Shown here piece by piece: positions 17,137 to 26,312 of a stretch of 64,000 nucleotides of DNA. Under the pieces are notes generated by a model. The model did no database searches. It saw only the letters and a list, made by a program, of their open reading frames with translations, and was not told the origin of the DNA. The DNA comes from Kutzneria sp. 744. Its GTDB lineage: Bacteria > Actinomycetota > Actinomycetes > Mycobacteriales > Pseudonocardiaceae. Position numbers and translations under genes: made by a program. Every line of letters starts with the position of its first letter. Within the stretch, counting starts at the first letter, position 1. Where the stretch lies: the NCBI RefSeq assembly GCF_000568255.1, contig NZ_KK037166.1, forward strand, positions 9,416,119 to 9,480,118, given 5' to 3'.

Positions 17137-17279
17137 CGTCCACCCCCTCCCCTTGAGATGGTCGCATCCGGTCCCGGGTTGCCCGCGCGGAACCTTTTGG
17201 ACATGCCTGAAAGGTCCTACCAGCTGCCCGCGCGTCATGCCATGGTTTACGCGGCACGATCACGGTGGGGGGCTCGCTC

Positions 17280-17948
17280 ATGGACGACGCTTCGCTGCGC
17301 ATGCGCGTGGCCTTCGACGAGCGAATCGGGGATTCGCGGGCCGAGCTGGCCCAGCTGTTGGCACGCTGTGACACGACAAACGTTCGCACCGGTTACCTGG
17401 CGGAGTTGGCGGCGCGGCTGGAGGTGTTCGGCAGCGCGGGTGAGCCCTCGTCGACATCGATACTGGACGCTGGGGCGTCCGGGCTGGAGTACTTCCGCCG
17501 GCACGGCCCGGAGCACGCCCGGCGCCGTCACGGGCAGTTCGATTTCGACGAGGAGATCGGCTCCCGCTACGACACGCAGCGCGACATCCCGCTCGCCGAG
17601 TTACGGGCCGACGCCGAACGCCTGGAGTCGCTCTGTTCGGACATGCTCGACGCGCGGCACGACCCGTGGCAGCGGGCGGTGTGGCAGCGCATCGGCGGCT
17701 TCGCCGACAGCCTGCGGGTGGCTTGCGACGCGGTGGAGCGCATCGTGTTCGACAAGGCCGACGCCGTGCACCGGCTGGCCGAGGACGTCGAGCCGTACGA
17801 CGACCTGGGGTACGAGGCACGGCTGGCGGTGTTCGAGGCGGCCTGCCGGCACGCCGACGCCGATGTGGCCGATGTCCTGCGCCGACTGGGCCACGAGATG
17901 GCCTCAACGGGCACGCGTGACCTCGCCGAAAACCGGTACGCAACGTGA
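17280..17948 (+). CDS. conserved hypothetical protein, acidic and helical
   Basis: 222 residues from ATG 17280, 7 bases after GGTGGGGGG; a GTG 15 bases upstream lies inside that site and is less likely. No signal or membrane segment. Almost entirely charged helices (ELRADAERLESLCSDML, AVERIVFDKADAVHRLAEDVE). No family recognised. Its divergence from an ArsR-type gene and its place 60 bases before an MFS transporter gene suggest possible shared control, but nothing firmer. Confidence 0.65.
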   Translation: MDDASLRMRVAFDERIGDSRAELAQLLARCDTTNVRTGYLAELAARLEVFGSAGEPSSTSILDAGASGLEYFRRHGPEHARRRHGQFDFDEEIGSRYDTQRDIPLAELRADAERLESLCSDMLDARHDPWQRAVWQRIGGFADSLRVACDAVERIVFDKADAVHRLAEDVEPYDDLGYEARLAVFEAACRHADADVADVLRRLGHEMASTGTRDLAENRYAT

Positions 17949-18010
17949 CGATCCCGCTACCCTCGTGAGATCGGTGCTGGGGAGCGCCGGTTACGGGGGA
18001 CAACTTGATC

Positions 18011-19237
18011 ATGGATGCCGAACCCGAGCGGGTCACCTTCGCGACCGTGCTCCGAACCGGCGAGTTCCGGGCGCTCTGGCTGGCCGAGCTGCTGTCCACC
18101 CTGGGCGACCAGGTGGCCAGGGTGGCGCTGGCGGTGCTCGTCTTCACCACCACCGACTCGGCCGTGCTGACCGGCCTGACCTTCGCCCTGACCTACGTGC
18201 CGACGCTGCTGGGCGGGATCTTCCTGTCCAGCCTGGGGGATCGGTTCCCGCGGCGTGAGGTGATGGTCGCGGCCAACGTCGTGCAGGCGGTGCTGGTCGC
18301 CGCGATGGCCGTGCCCGGGGTGCCGCTGCCGGCGCTGTGCGTGCTGCTGGCGGTGTCGGTGCTGGCCACCGGGCCGTTCAACGCCGCGCAGCTGGCGATC
18401 CTGCCGGACCTGCTCGGCGGCCAGCGCTACGTCACGGCGATGTCGCTGCGCAACGTGACGACCTACTCGGCGCAGCTGGCCGGCTTCGCCGGCGGTGGGC
18501 TGCTGATCGCCGTGCTGAACCCCTACCTGGGGCTGGCCGTCGACTCGCTGACGTTCGTGGTGTCGGCGTTGCTGCTGTGGACAGGGATCCGCCGACGGCC
18601 GGCGGTGCGATCCGAGCAGGCCGAGCCGACCTCGATGCTGCACGGATTCACGGTGATCTGGCGTGACCCGCGGACCCGCATCCTGCTGGGCATCGGCGCG
18701 CTGGCCCTGTTCTACATCGCACCCGAGGCACTGGGCGCGCCGTACGCCAAGCAGTTGGGCATGGGGCCGGTGGCGGTGGGCCTGCTGATGGCCGCCGACC
18801 CGATCGGCGCCGTCGTCGGCTCGCTGCTGTTCGAGCGGCTGTCCGAGGTGGCCCGGCTGCGGTCGGTGGGCTGGCTCGGGGTGGCCGCCGGGGCACCGAT
18901 CGCGGCCTGCGCGCTGTACCCCAACCTGGTGCTGTCCATGGTGTTGTTCGCGTGCAGCGGGGCCGCCGCAACGATTTACACCATTCAAGCGATGACCACC
19001 GCGTCCCGTTTGCTGCCCAATTCGGTGCGCGCCCAGGGAATGGGATTCGCGTCCGCGGTCATCCAGTCCGTGCAAGGCGTCGGCGCACTTGTCGCGGGCG
19101 CTTTCGCTCAGGTGTTCACGCCGGCCGGTGGAATGGCGATCGTCGGGTGCATCGGCGTCGTGCTGGCCGCCGGACTGGCATTGGCATGGCGCCGGGTCGC
19201 CGATCCCGCGCAACTGGCCGTGCAGCTGACCGGCTAG
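18011..19237 (+). CDS. MFS transporter (MFS_3-type efflux family)
   Basis: About 408 residues with 11-12 hydrophobic segments. After the first helix comes the loop LGDRFPRREVMVAANV, the MFS motif A equivalent, with the signature order LAELLSTLGDQVARVALAVLVF at the start. This family is mostly drug/H+ efflux or uncharacterised exporters in the cytoplasmic membrane. TTG at 18005 and ATG at 18011 are both possible after GGGGGA; ATG was preferred. Substrate unknown. Confidence 0.85.
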   Translation: MDAEPERVTFATVLRTGEFRALWLAELLSTLGDQVARVALAVLVFTTTDSAVLTGLTFALTYVPTLLGGIFLSSLGDRFPRREVMVAANVVQAVLVAAMAVPGVPLPALCVLLAVSVLATGPFNAAQLAILPDLLGGQRYVTAMSLRNVTTYSAQLAGFAGGGLLIAVLNPYLGLAVDSLTFVVSALLLWTGIRRRPAVRSEQAEPTSMLHGFTVIWRDPRTRILLGIGALALFYIAPEALGAPYAKQLGMGPVAVGLLMAADPIGAVVGSLLFERLSEVARLRSVGWLGVAAGAPIAACALYPNLVLSMVLFACSGAAATIYTIQAMTTASRLLPNSVRAQGMGFASAVIQSVQGVGALVAGAFAQVFTPAGGMAIVGCIGVVLAAGLALAWRRVADPAQLAVQLTG

Positions 19238-19426
19238 GTGGTGAACACGGTCGGCGACGATTGGCGGACCGCCGCCGACCCCGTTCGATGGATCACCTTG
19301 ATCTGATCAGGTTGTCCTACCACGCATTGTCCGACCTCCGTTGCGCTAGCCGGGTGGTCCTGATCCGTTTCCAGAACACACTCCGCAGCTTCCCGCATAC
19401 TCCATGGAAACCGTGGGGGGAGAGCC

Positions 19427-20710
19427 ATGGCGAGCATACGACAAGATGACCTTGGGTTGGCAAGAATCGAAAAATGGCCGTTGTGGGGGCGGCCGGCGAT
19501 CTCGATCTGGTATGTGCTTGCGGTAGATCTCGGCGCATTGGCGGTGATCGCCGCCGCGTTCGCCCGACCCGGCGGCGCCGATCTGCCGGTGGTGGCCGCG
19601 GCGGCCCTGGCCGTCGCCGCATTCGTGCAGGGCGAGGCGTCCCGGCGAATCGAGCGGCTGCGCCGGGTGATGAGCGGATCCGTGCACATCAACATGGTGT
19701 CCGTGTGGGTGTTCGCGGCCGTGCTGACGCTGCCGATGTCCTGGGTGGCGGTGCTGACCGGCCTCGTGTCGGCGCACGTCGTGCTGCGCAGCTACCGGGT
19801 GCAGCGCAGCTACCCGCACCGTCAGGTGATGAACGCCGCCGCGATGGTGCTGGCGGCCTGGGCGGCACGGCTGGTGCTGGACGCGGGGGGCGTCCCGGTG
19901 CTGACCCGCGCGACCGCCCTCGATGCCGTGTCCATCGGGGTCGTGCTGGCCGCGGCCGTGGTGTTCTTCGCCGTCGACGGCGTGCTCATCGCCGTCAGCC
20001 TCCGGGTCGACGCCGGCCGGCGGCCGCTGCGGGACCTGATCGGCTCGGCCGACGACAACGCCCTGGAGCTGGCCACCATCTGCATCGGGGCGGTGATCGG
20101 GCTGGTGCTGGTCTACCAGCCGTTCGCGCTGCTGTTCCTGTTCGTGCCGCTGTTCGTGCTGCACCGCAGCGTGCTGGTCAAACACCTGGAGGAGCTGGCC
20201 ACCAAGGACCAGAAGACCGGCCTGCTCAACGTCACCACCTGGCAGGACCTGGCCAGCAAGGAGCTGACCCGCGGCTCGCCGTTCGGGGTGCTGATGGTCG
20301 ACCTCGACCACTTCAAGCGGGTCAACGACACCTACGGGCACCTCGCCGGGGACGAGGTGCTCAAGGCCGTCGCCGGCACCGTGCGGCGGTCCGTGCGGGA
20401 CTACGACTCCGTCGGCCGGTTCGGCGGCGAGGAGTTCGTCGTGCTGCTGCCCGGCCTTCGTGACGGCGACGTGCTGGCCATCGCCGAGCGCATCCGGCGG
20501 GCCATCAGCCAGCTGCGGGTGCCGCTGCCCTCCTGCGACACCACGCTGTCCGCGCTGTCGGCCTCCATCGGCGTCGCTGTGTACCCCGATGCCGCCTCCG
20601 GCGTCGACGGGCTCGTGCACGCCGCCGACACCGCCCTCTACCGGGCCAAGCGGGCCGGCCGGAACCGGGTCGTGAGCAGTTTGACCGTCTACGACACCCG
20701 AACGGGCTAG
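19427..20710 (+). CDS. membrane-bound GGDEF diguanylate cyclase
   Basis: 427 residues. The first 240 contain about six hydrophobic helices, resembling an integral membrane sensor. The C-terminal 170 are a GGDEF domain: substrate-site VDLDHFKRVND near 291 and the active loop GGEEF at 333-337. RDYD at 324-327 sits five residues before it, matching the RxxD product-inhibition site. It should make cyclic di-GMP from two GTP at the membrane. GGEEF is an active variant. GGGGGGAG precedes the ATG. No EAL domain is fused, and no phosphodiesterase gene is nearby. Confidence 0.92.
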   Translation: MASIRQDDLGLARIEKWPLWGRPAISIWYVLAVDLGALAVIAAAFARPGGADLPVVAAAALAVAAFVQGEASRRIERLRRVMSGSVHINMVSVWVFAAVLTLPMSWVAVLTGLVSAHVVLRSYRVQRSYPHRQVMNAAAMVLAAWAARLVLDAGGVPVLTRATALDAVSIGVVLAAAVVFFAVDGVLIAVSLRVDAGRRPLRDLIGSADDNALELATICIGAVIGLVLVYQPFALLFLFVPLFVLHRSVLVKHLEELATKDQKTGLLNVTTWQDLASKELTRGSPFGVLMVDLDHFKRVNDTYGHLAGDEVLKAVAGTVRRSVRDYDSVGRFGGEEFVVLLPGLRDGDVLAIAERIRRAISQLRVPLPSCDTTLSALSASIGVAVYPDAASGVDGLVHAADTALYRAKRAGRNRVVSSLTVYDTRTG

Positions 20711-20791
20711 GTTCGACGCGCGGCGCCGGCGGTTCGCGGGTACCAAAGGGGGGCAAACTAGGGGACGAACTCCTGCGAAGAGGTGGCCTCC

Positions 20792-21298
20792 ATGACCGAG
20801 CCGAAGCGCGGCGCCGCCGCCGAACGCGATGTGCCCGAGGTCCCGCCCATGCGTGACGCCGTGCCCGAGACCCCGGCCGTCCCCGCCATGCCCGGCGGCG
20901 CCGTCCCCGGCGGCGGCGGTGTCATCGAACCCACCGGCCCGTCGGCCGCGGTCGAGCCCTCGACCGACCCCTCGGTGGTTGAACAGTCGGTCACCAGGCC
21001 GTCGGTCGCCGAGCGGGAACCGCCGGCCGCTCAGCCCGTCCGCATCAAACGCACCCGCATCAGCGGCCTGTGGACCGGCATCGTCATCGCCGCCGTCGTG
21101 CTGTTGCTGCTGCTCGTGTTCATCGTGCAGAACAACACCTACGTGACCATCTACTTCTTCGGCTGGGGCGGCCAGTTCCCCCTCGGCGTCGCCCTCCTGC
21201 TGGCCGCCATCTGCGGCGTCCTGCTCGTCGCCATCCCCGGCTACGGCCGCATCATCCAGCTCCGCCGCTCCTTCCGCCGCGCCTCCCGCCCGAGCTAG
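20792..21298 (+). CDS. LapA-family (DUF1049) membrane protein
   Basis: 168 residues from ATG 20792 (GAGGTGG upstream). The first 85 are Pro/Ala/Val-rich and disordered. Then RIKRTRISGLWTGIVIAA opens a two-helix LapA domain with the family hallmark FIVQNNTYVTIYFFGW between the helices. LapA/YciS proteins are small inner-membrane proteins linked to envelope assembly in Gram-negatives; in actinobacteria their role is unclear. The TAG stop coincides with the outer end of an IS630-type remnant (TAGTGGCTCGT), so the natural C-terminus may have been altered. Confidence 0.85.
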   Translation: MTEPKRGAAAERDVPEVPPMRDAVPETPAVPAMPGGAVPGGGGVIEPTGPSAAVEPSTDPSVVEQSVTRPSVAEREPPAAQPVRIKRTRISGLWTGIVIAAVVLLLLLVFIVQNNTYVTIYFFGWGGQFPLGVALLLAAICGVLLVAIPGYGRIIQLRRSFRRASRPS

Positions 21299-21560
21299 TG
21301 GCTCGTCCACCCGAGGTGTTCGTCCGAGCCCTGTCGATGGTGGAAGGCCGCAAGCTGCGGCGAGTGACCACGCGTTCACCGAGCGGGGGTTCGACGCGCT
21401 AGACCCAAAACGGAACGGGGGACGACCGAAGACGATCGGTGAGCAGATCCGTGAGCGGATCTGCCTGATCGCCCGGACGTCCCCCGCCGACTGGGCATCA
21501 CCGCGTTCGCGACCTGGTCGCTGGCGAAGTTGCGTGAAACGCCCGCGCCCAGGCCACCGA
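21297..21560 (+). pseudogene. IS630-family transposase remnant
   Basis: Begins with TA and the end sequence GTGGCTCGT shared with the element at 22831. Joining frames gives PEVFVRALSMVEGRKLRRVT, then after a deletion FTERGFDALDPKRNGGRPKTIGEQ and TAFATWSLAKLRE, which are N-terminal segments of actinobacterial IS630 transposases. Internal deletions and frameshifts are present, and the catalytic DDE part is absent. From here to 21902 I see no other gene. Confidence 0.7.
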
Positions 21561-21902
21561 CTTACTGATCCGACCGTGGACGCACTACCCGGCCAAGGTT
21601 GCGTGACGAGCCGCTAGGCAGCCGCACCACCGCCCCGGTCGTCCGGCCGACCCCACCGGCTACCAACAACGCCACCAGAAAGCCCGATCCGACCGCCGCG
21701 TCGAGATCCGGCCACTCCCACCGCTATCCTGCCCGCGGTCGAGGACCGCATGGCACACGACCTGCTGTGCGCCGACGCCAAAACCCTCCCCAGCGACGAC
21801 CGCACCACCGATCAGAAACGCGCCGATGTCCGGCGATCACGATGTCAAGTCCACCGCTCAAGGGCGGCCCGGACACGCCGGACCGCCCCGTAACGTCAGC
21901 TG
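21561..21902. other. non-coding debris downstream of the IS630 remnant
   Basis: No open frame with a ribosome binding site and no recognisable transposase segment. Probably degraded mobile-element DNA. Confidence 0.4.
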
Positions 21903-22475
21903 TCAGACAAATTCCCACTGCTGGTCGACATAAGCCGTCGGATTGCACGGTGTCTGCAACAACGGAGTACCGGCAGCAGTGCCGCGCACGACGAGGCACA
22001 TGTTGCTGTTGATATTCCGAAGATAATGCTCACCGGCAGCGTTCTCGTAGATGGCGTACAGCTGGTCCGCGTAATTCGCATTGCACCCGGTCTGCACCGC
22101 AGGCGCGTCCGACGCGGTTCCCCGGACAACCAGGCACTGTCCGCTGTTGTAATTCCAGATCTGATACGCAGTTCCCGACCCTGTGGGGTCGGGATTCGGC
22201 AGGAACTTCCACAACTGGTCAGAGAAGCCGCGATCGCACCCAGTCTGCACGGCGGGAGCATTCAATGCGGTGCCACGCACGACCGCGCACTGCTGACTGT
22301 TGTGGTTGCGAAACGAGTACAGGTAGTCGTCCGCGGCCTGCGTGGCACTTCTCGTGAACGTCGCATGGACACCTGCGGACGGGACTTCAGCCGTCGCCGC
22401 CGAGGCGGCCGGCGCGAACACGACACCCAGTCCGACGATCGCAAGCGATGACATGCCAGTCATCAGTTTTCTCAT
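21903..22475 (-). CDS. secreted ricin-type beta-trefoil lectin (single RICIN domain)
   Basis: 190 residues from ATG 22475. Signal peptide MRKLMTGMSSLAIVG..., cleavage after ASA. The mature protein has three homologous repeats of about 45 residues, each with C-x-V-V-R-G-T-A, then A/T-P-x-x-Q-T-x-C, then a Q-x-W/Y. These are the three lobes of a ricin B beta-trefoil, with the QxW replaced by QLY in the second lobe. No catalytic domain is attached, so it is probably an extracellular carbohydrate-binding protein. A further 40 codons are open upstream, but the signal peptide sets the start. GC is lower than in neighbouring genes, in keeping with the mobile surroundings. Confidence 0.82.
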   Translation of the reverse strand: MRKLMTGMSSLAIVGLGVVFAPAASAATAEVPSAGVHATFTRSATQAADDYLYSFRNHNSQQCAVVRGTALNAPAVQTGCDRGFSDQLWKFLPNPDPTGSGTAYQIWNYNSGQCLVVRGTASDAPAVQTGCNANYADQLYAIYENAAGEHYLRNINSNMCLVVRGTAAGTPLLQTPCNPTAYVDQQWEFV

Positions 22476-22830
22476 CCGAGACAACAAGCGAGCCTCCCGG
22501 CAAGTTTGCTCTAGGTTGGCCGCCGCCCCGGTAGGGTCCGGCTCGAACAAGCCGCTACCCACCCCCCAGGTCAGCCGGCGTCTATGTCTACCCAACTCGT
22601 CGCAAGCCGAGGTTGACGATATGGTCGACGCTTTCCGATGACTGCGTCATCGCCAACCATGGTTGAAGTGTCAGCCTTTGCGTCAACCCCAGCCTAAATG
22701 CGGGCGGGCTCTTGCCTGCCGCAGCTGCCGACGAGTGATCTGCGCTATGAGTTTCCCCCCAGTTCGTGACGAGCGCCCGCTCAGTCTGGCACAGTCCCGA
22801 CGCGCCGGGACATCAGAGAAATCACCTACC

Positions 22831-22866
22831 TAGTGGCTCGTCTCGGATCATTGACCCGGTAACTGA
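22831..22866 (+). repeat. left terminal inverted repeat
   Basis: Starts TAGTGGCTCGTCTCGGATC and matches the reverse complement of 26277-26312 at 33 of 36 positions. Confidence 0.75.
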
Positions 22867-22923
22867 TCTTCGCCAGGAACAGGTGAGGCTGGTCCCGCCG
22901 GCCGACTGCGGTAGGTGGTTGTA

Positions 22924-23095
22924 GCCCGTTGACCCGAGGCGTTCGTCCGAGCACTGTCGATGAAGGAATGCCGCAACGAGTAAGCAGGACCGCTAAGGAC
23001 TCAGGCAAGATGCGTTGGGTGATCGTGTCCTGATGTCCGGCCAGGGCCAAGCCGTCCGAGACATCACCTCATTGCTACAGTTCAGCCGCCCTTTG
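22924..23095 (+). pseudogene. IS630-family transposase N-terminal remnant
   Basis: Frame-shifted pieces read PEAFVRALSMKE, QRVSRTAKDSGKMR and LMSGQGQAVRDITSLLQFS, collinear with the start of the same transposase type as the 21297 copy. A stop codon and two frameshifts interrupt it, and everything beyond the N-terminal HTH is missing. Confidence 0.65.
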
Positions 23096-23118
23096 GCGAA
23101 GACCGTGTTGTCAGTCAG

Positions 23119-23490
23119 TGGTTTGGTACGAAGTCATGGGTGCGCTGCTCATTCACGACGGTGTCGGCTATTGGACTGTCGGCGCGCGCCAGGTGGAGGT
23201 TCTGTTGGTCACCGTGCTGATTCGGGCCGGACGGCACGAGACCGCGGTGCGGGCGTTGCAGCGGCGTTGGACATATGGCGTGGAGACGCGCTGCCTGGCC
23301 TTCGCAATGGGCCCATCGTGAACAGTATCGGGGCCTGGCTCGACGCGGCCTGGTTGGAATGCGCCGATCTTCTGGTCGAATCGAAACTGGCGCTGGGTCG
23401 GTATCGGGTACTCGTCGGATTCGTTGCCGGCCGGGCCGGCCCCTGCGAGAGACGCGCCGGGCCGTGCTGGCGCTCGACCTCTGAGAGGTC
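23119..23490 (+). pseudogene. SARP/AfsR-type (BTAD) regulator fragment
   Basis: One frame gives LIHDGVGYWTVGARQVEVLLVTVLIRAG, the N-terminal winged-helix start of a SARP. A shifted frame gives ALDIWRGDALPGLRNGPIV and WLECADLLVESKLALGRYRVLVGF, the beginning of a BTAD domain. The middle and the 3' end are deleted. It cannot encode a working regulator. It lies head to head with nothing, just outside the 3' end of the LAL regulator. Confidence 0.6.
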
Positions 23491-23570
23491 GACAAAGGAC
23501 GACCGACTCGCGCCGACCAGAGGCGGGGCGAGTCGGTTGGCTCCGGGGTGCTTGGCCCGCGCGACGCGGG

Positions 23571-26189
23571 TCAACCACCCTCGGCGATCAGCCGGGCAAG
23601 ATCGACCCGCGAGCGCACGTTGAGCTTGCGGTAGATGTTGGTGAGATGGGCGTCCACCGTGCGTGGGCTCAGCGAGAGCCGGCTGGCGATGCTCCGGGTG
23701 GTCATGCCGGAGCCGGCGTTCCCCGCGATCTCCCGCTCACGTGTGGTCAGCACCGACAGCGCGGCGTCGACCGGCGGCACAGTCCACTTCCGCAGCGGAC
23801 CGGGCACGTCGTCGGGCCCGCCGTGCAGCCGCGTCGCGCCGCACTTGTGGGCCAGGTCCTTGCTCAGCACCAAAAGCGACTCGGCGTCTGCGACACGACC
23901 GGCGGCCTCGGCGCAGCGGGCCGCGAACACCAGCGCCGTCGCCTGCGAGCCGATCGCGCCGATGGACGCGAAACCGTTGGCAGCGGCCAGATAGGTGTCG
24001 GTGGCGGCGTCCATGTCCCGGGCGTCGCGCAGCACGTGGGCCCGCGCCTGCGTGGCCCATGCGAGCTGATAGGGCAGGCCCAGCACGGTGGCCGCCGCAT
24101 CCGCTCGCCGCGCCCAGTCCACCGCGCCCGCCGTGTCGCCGGCCATCACCGCCGAGGCGGTCAGCAGCTCGTAGCACTTGGGGCGCTGGATGACCGGCAG
24201 GTTGGGCAGGTCCGCGCCGCCGCCGGTGTCGGTGATCAGCATGATGCAACGGCGGGGGTCGCCGTCCATCTCGGCGGCCTGCGCCAACGACATCGCGGCG
24301 GTCACGCCGAACCAATGGCGCTTGTCGCCCTGCTGGCCTCCGGACGCCTGCTCGGCGAGGGCCAGCGTGCCCCCGGCGCCGGCCTCCCGGCTCAGCAGCG
24401 CACTGCTCAGCGACTCGACCGAGATCGCCAGGTTGACGACGGGCGGGGCACCGAGCAGGGTCGCGGCCTCCTTGGCCTGCCGGGCCAGCCGCACCGCGTC
24501 CCCGTACCGGCCGATGTGCCGGTAGTCGCTGGACAGGCCGATCAGCGACATCACGTGCACGAACGGGGCGGGTCGCTCCCGTGCCAACGACAGGCCCCGG
24601 CCGAAGTGCCCCTCCGCGTGGGAGAACAACCCGAGCAGGGTTTCCGCCCAGGCCAGCAGCAACAGGAACTCGGGGTGCTCGATCACCAGCGCGTCGGACA
24701 GCGGGTTGATCAACGCGGCGCTCTCCGCGAGCGCGGCCCTGGCCACGGCTGCGTGGCCGCCGCTGGCGGCGCACAACCCCCGCACGGCCAGCACGGCCGA
24801 CAGCCGAGCCGGGTCGCCGAGCCCCCGGGCCACTCGTAGCGCCTCGGCGATCCGGGCGTCGGTGGGCAGCGCACCGTCCATCAGCCCAATCATCGCCTTG
24901 ACGACGAGCAGGTCGACGACCATCGGGCTGTCACGCGCAGCCAACGCGGCCAGCTCGACCCGGACCAGCGTGTTCGCGTCGGCATAGCGGCCAAGGAACG
25001 CCTCGGCCAGCGCCGATCCGACCACCGCCGGCAGCCGCTGCCCGCCCGGTTCCGGGACCAGCCGCAACACCTCGGCCAGCTCCTCCCGGGCGGCGGCCAG
25101 CTGCCCGCCGCGAATCAGCACCTTGGCCAGTTCCAGCCGTAGCCGCGGGCGGTCGAGCCCGGTGGACAGGGCGACCCGCAGCCAGCGCTCGGCGGCGCTT
25201 GGCTCGGAGTCGTCGGCCGCGCGGACCAGCACGTCCAGGTCCTCCGAGGTCACGTGGACCAGGGAGTTCTCGATGTGCGGGGCGAGCTCCACCGGCGGCG
25301 CGCCCCGGCCGGCCAACAGCGCGAGGGCCTTGCGGTGCGTCTCGATCCGGCGCAGTGGGTCGTGGTGCTGGCAGAACAGCCGGCGCAGCACCGCGTGCCG
25401 AAAGGCGAAGGTGGCCGTGCCGTTGACCGGCCGCAGCACGTCGCGCCGGACCAGCCGGGTCAGCGCGTCGCCGGCCACCGACTCGGGAAGGCCGCCGACC
25501 TCGGCCACGGCGGCCAGGTCGAACCGCTCGCCCAGCAGCGCCGCCACGGTGGCCGTGGCCAGCTCGTCCTCATCCAGCTCGGCGATCTCGCCGGCCATCA
25601 GCGCGGCGAACTGGTGCGGGATCTCGTCCTCGGTCTCAGCCAGGACCCGCAGGTAGAGCGGATTGCCCTCACCAGTGCGGTAAAGCCGGTCCAGCCGGGG
25701 GCTGTCGGCCGGCAGGCCCAGCAACTCGGCGGTCTGCTCGGCGGACAGCGGGCCCAGTTCGGTGCGCAGCACCGTGCCGGTCTCCACGCCGTAGGCCAGC
25801 GCGCTGCGCAGACGCATCGACGCCTGGCGGGGTCGGTAGGCCAGCACGATCAGCGCCGGCGACTCCAGCGGCCAGTGGGTCATGCGGTCGATCAGCTCAA
25901 CGGATTCGGTGTCCGCCCAGTGGAAATCGTCCAGCGTCAGCAACACCCGCCGCGAGCCGTCCGTCGTGCGGTGGTACTGGTGCAGCGACTGGTGGCGCTG
26001 GCTCAGCCGGCCGCCGAACGTGAGGAATCCACGACGCCGGGCCTCGCCGGCCAGCTCGGCGATCAGCCGGGTCTTGCCGCTACCCGGGTCGCCGACCAGC
26101 TCGACGATCTGCTCGGCGGTCGCGTCGAGGGCATCCAGCAGGCGGCGCAGCTCAGCCCGGCGCACCACGCCGCTGGTCGTGTCCCCCAC
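23571..26189 (-). CDS. LAL-type (large ATP-binding LuxR) transcriptional regulator
   Basis: 872 residues. The N-terminal AAA/STAND ATPase has Walker A GDPGSGKT at 33-40 and Walker B VLLTLDDFHWAD near 82-93. A long alanine-rich TPR-like region follows (about 330-790), and the C-terminus is a LuxR HTH (LTTREREIAG...RSIASRLSLSPRTVDAHLTNIYRKLNV). Such regulators often activate secondary-metabolite clusters. GTG at 26189 lies 6 bases after TATGGT, fitting leaderless expression. The gene is intact inside the inverted-repeat-bounded unit, and no biosynthetic cluster is adjacent, so its targets are probably elsewhere. Confidence 0.88.
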   Translation of the reverse strand: MGDTTSGVVRRAELRRLLDALDATAEQIVELVGDPGSGKTRLIAELAGEARRRGFLTFGGRLSQRHQSLHQYHRTTDGSRRVLLTLDDFHWADTESVELIDRMTHWPLESPALIVLAYRPRQASMRLRSALAYGVETGTVLRTELGPLSAEQTAELLGLPADSPRLDRLYRTGEGNPLYLRVLAETEDEIPHQFAALMAGEIAELDEDELATATVAALLGERFDLAAVAEVGGLPESVAGDALTRLVRRDVLRPVNGTATFAFRHAVLRRLFCQHHDPLRRIETHRKALALLAGRGAPPVELAPHIENSLVHVTSEDLDVLVRAADDSEPSAAERWLRVALSTGLDRPRLRLELAKVLIRGGQLAAAREELAEVLRLVPEPGGQRLPAVVGSALAEAFLGRYADANTLVRVELAALAARDSPMVVDLLVVKAMIGLMDGALPTDARIAEALRVARGLGDPARLSAVLAVRGLCAASGGHAAVARAALAESAALINPLSDALVIEHPEFLLLLAWAETLLGLFSHAEGHFGRGLSLARERPAPFVHVMSLIGLSSDYRHIGRYGDAVRLARQAKEAATLLGAPPVVNLAISVESLSSALLSREAGAGGTLALAEQASGGQQGDKRHWFGVTAAMSLAQAAEMDGDPRRCIMLITDTGGGADLPNLPVIQRPKCYELLTASAVMAGDTAGAVDWARRADAAATVLGLPYQLAWATQARAHVLRDARDMDAATDTYLAAANGFASIGAIGSQATALVFAARCAEAAGRVADAESLLVLSKDLAHKCGATRLHGGPDDVPGPLRKWTVPPVDAALSVLTTREREIAGNAGSGMTTRSIASRLSLSPRTVDAHLTNIYRKLNVRSRVDLARLIAEGG

Positions 26190-26195
26190 AGTGAC

Positions 26196-26201
26196 ACCAT
26201 A
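26196..26201 (-). promoter_or_regulatory. -10 hexamer of a likely leaderless promoter
   Basis: TATGGT on the minus strand ends 6 bases before the GTG at 26189. It lies within the mobile unit, so the regulator carries its own promoter. Confidence 0.45.
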
Positions 26202-26276
26202 CCGTCGGTCAACTGCGCAGCGTGATCAGAAGGGGCAAACCGTCGGGTGCTCGCATGAGTCTGGAACCGGCGGCCA

Positions 26277-26312
26277 TCAATTACCGGGTCAACGATCCGA
26301 GACAAGCCACTA
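26277..26312 (-). repeat. right terminal inverted repeat
   Basis: Reverse complement begins TAGTGGCTTGTCTCGGATC and differs from the left repeat at three positions. Confidence 0.75.

Larger units (their letters stand above)
22831..26312. mobile_element. 3.5-kb unit with 36-bp terminal inverted repeats and TA ends (IS630-like), carrying a LAL regulator
   Basis: 22831-22866 and 26277-26312 are inverted copies of the same 36-base end, differing at three positions and both starting with TA, the IS630 target. Inside, from left to right, are the beginning of a transposase reading frame, a broken SARP gene and an intact LAL-type regulator on the minus strand. The catalytic transposase region is missing, so the unit cannot move by itself. 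The membrane-protein gene on the right ends with TAG at the very edge, so insertion left its stop codon intact. Confidence 0.65.

Noticed and set aside
16189-18258. Open frame of about 690 codons across the ArsR gene and its neighbour
   Set aside because: Arg/Pro/Gln-rich composition typical of a wrong frame, spanning two better supported genes on both strands.
22476-22830. Gene or regulatory element between the ricin-type gene and the mobile unit
   Set aside because: No coding frame with start signals, and only weak short inverted repeats; nothing that can be supported.
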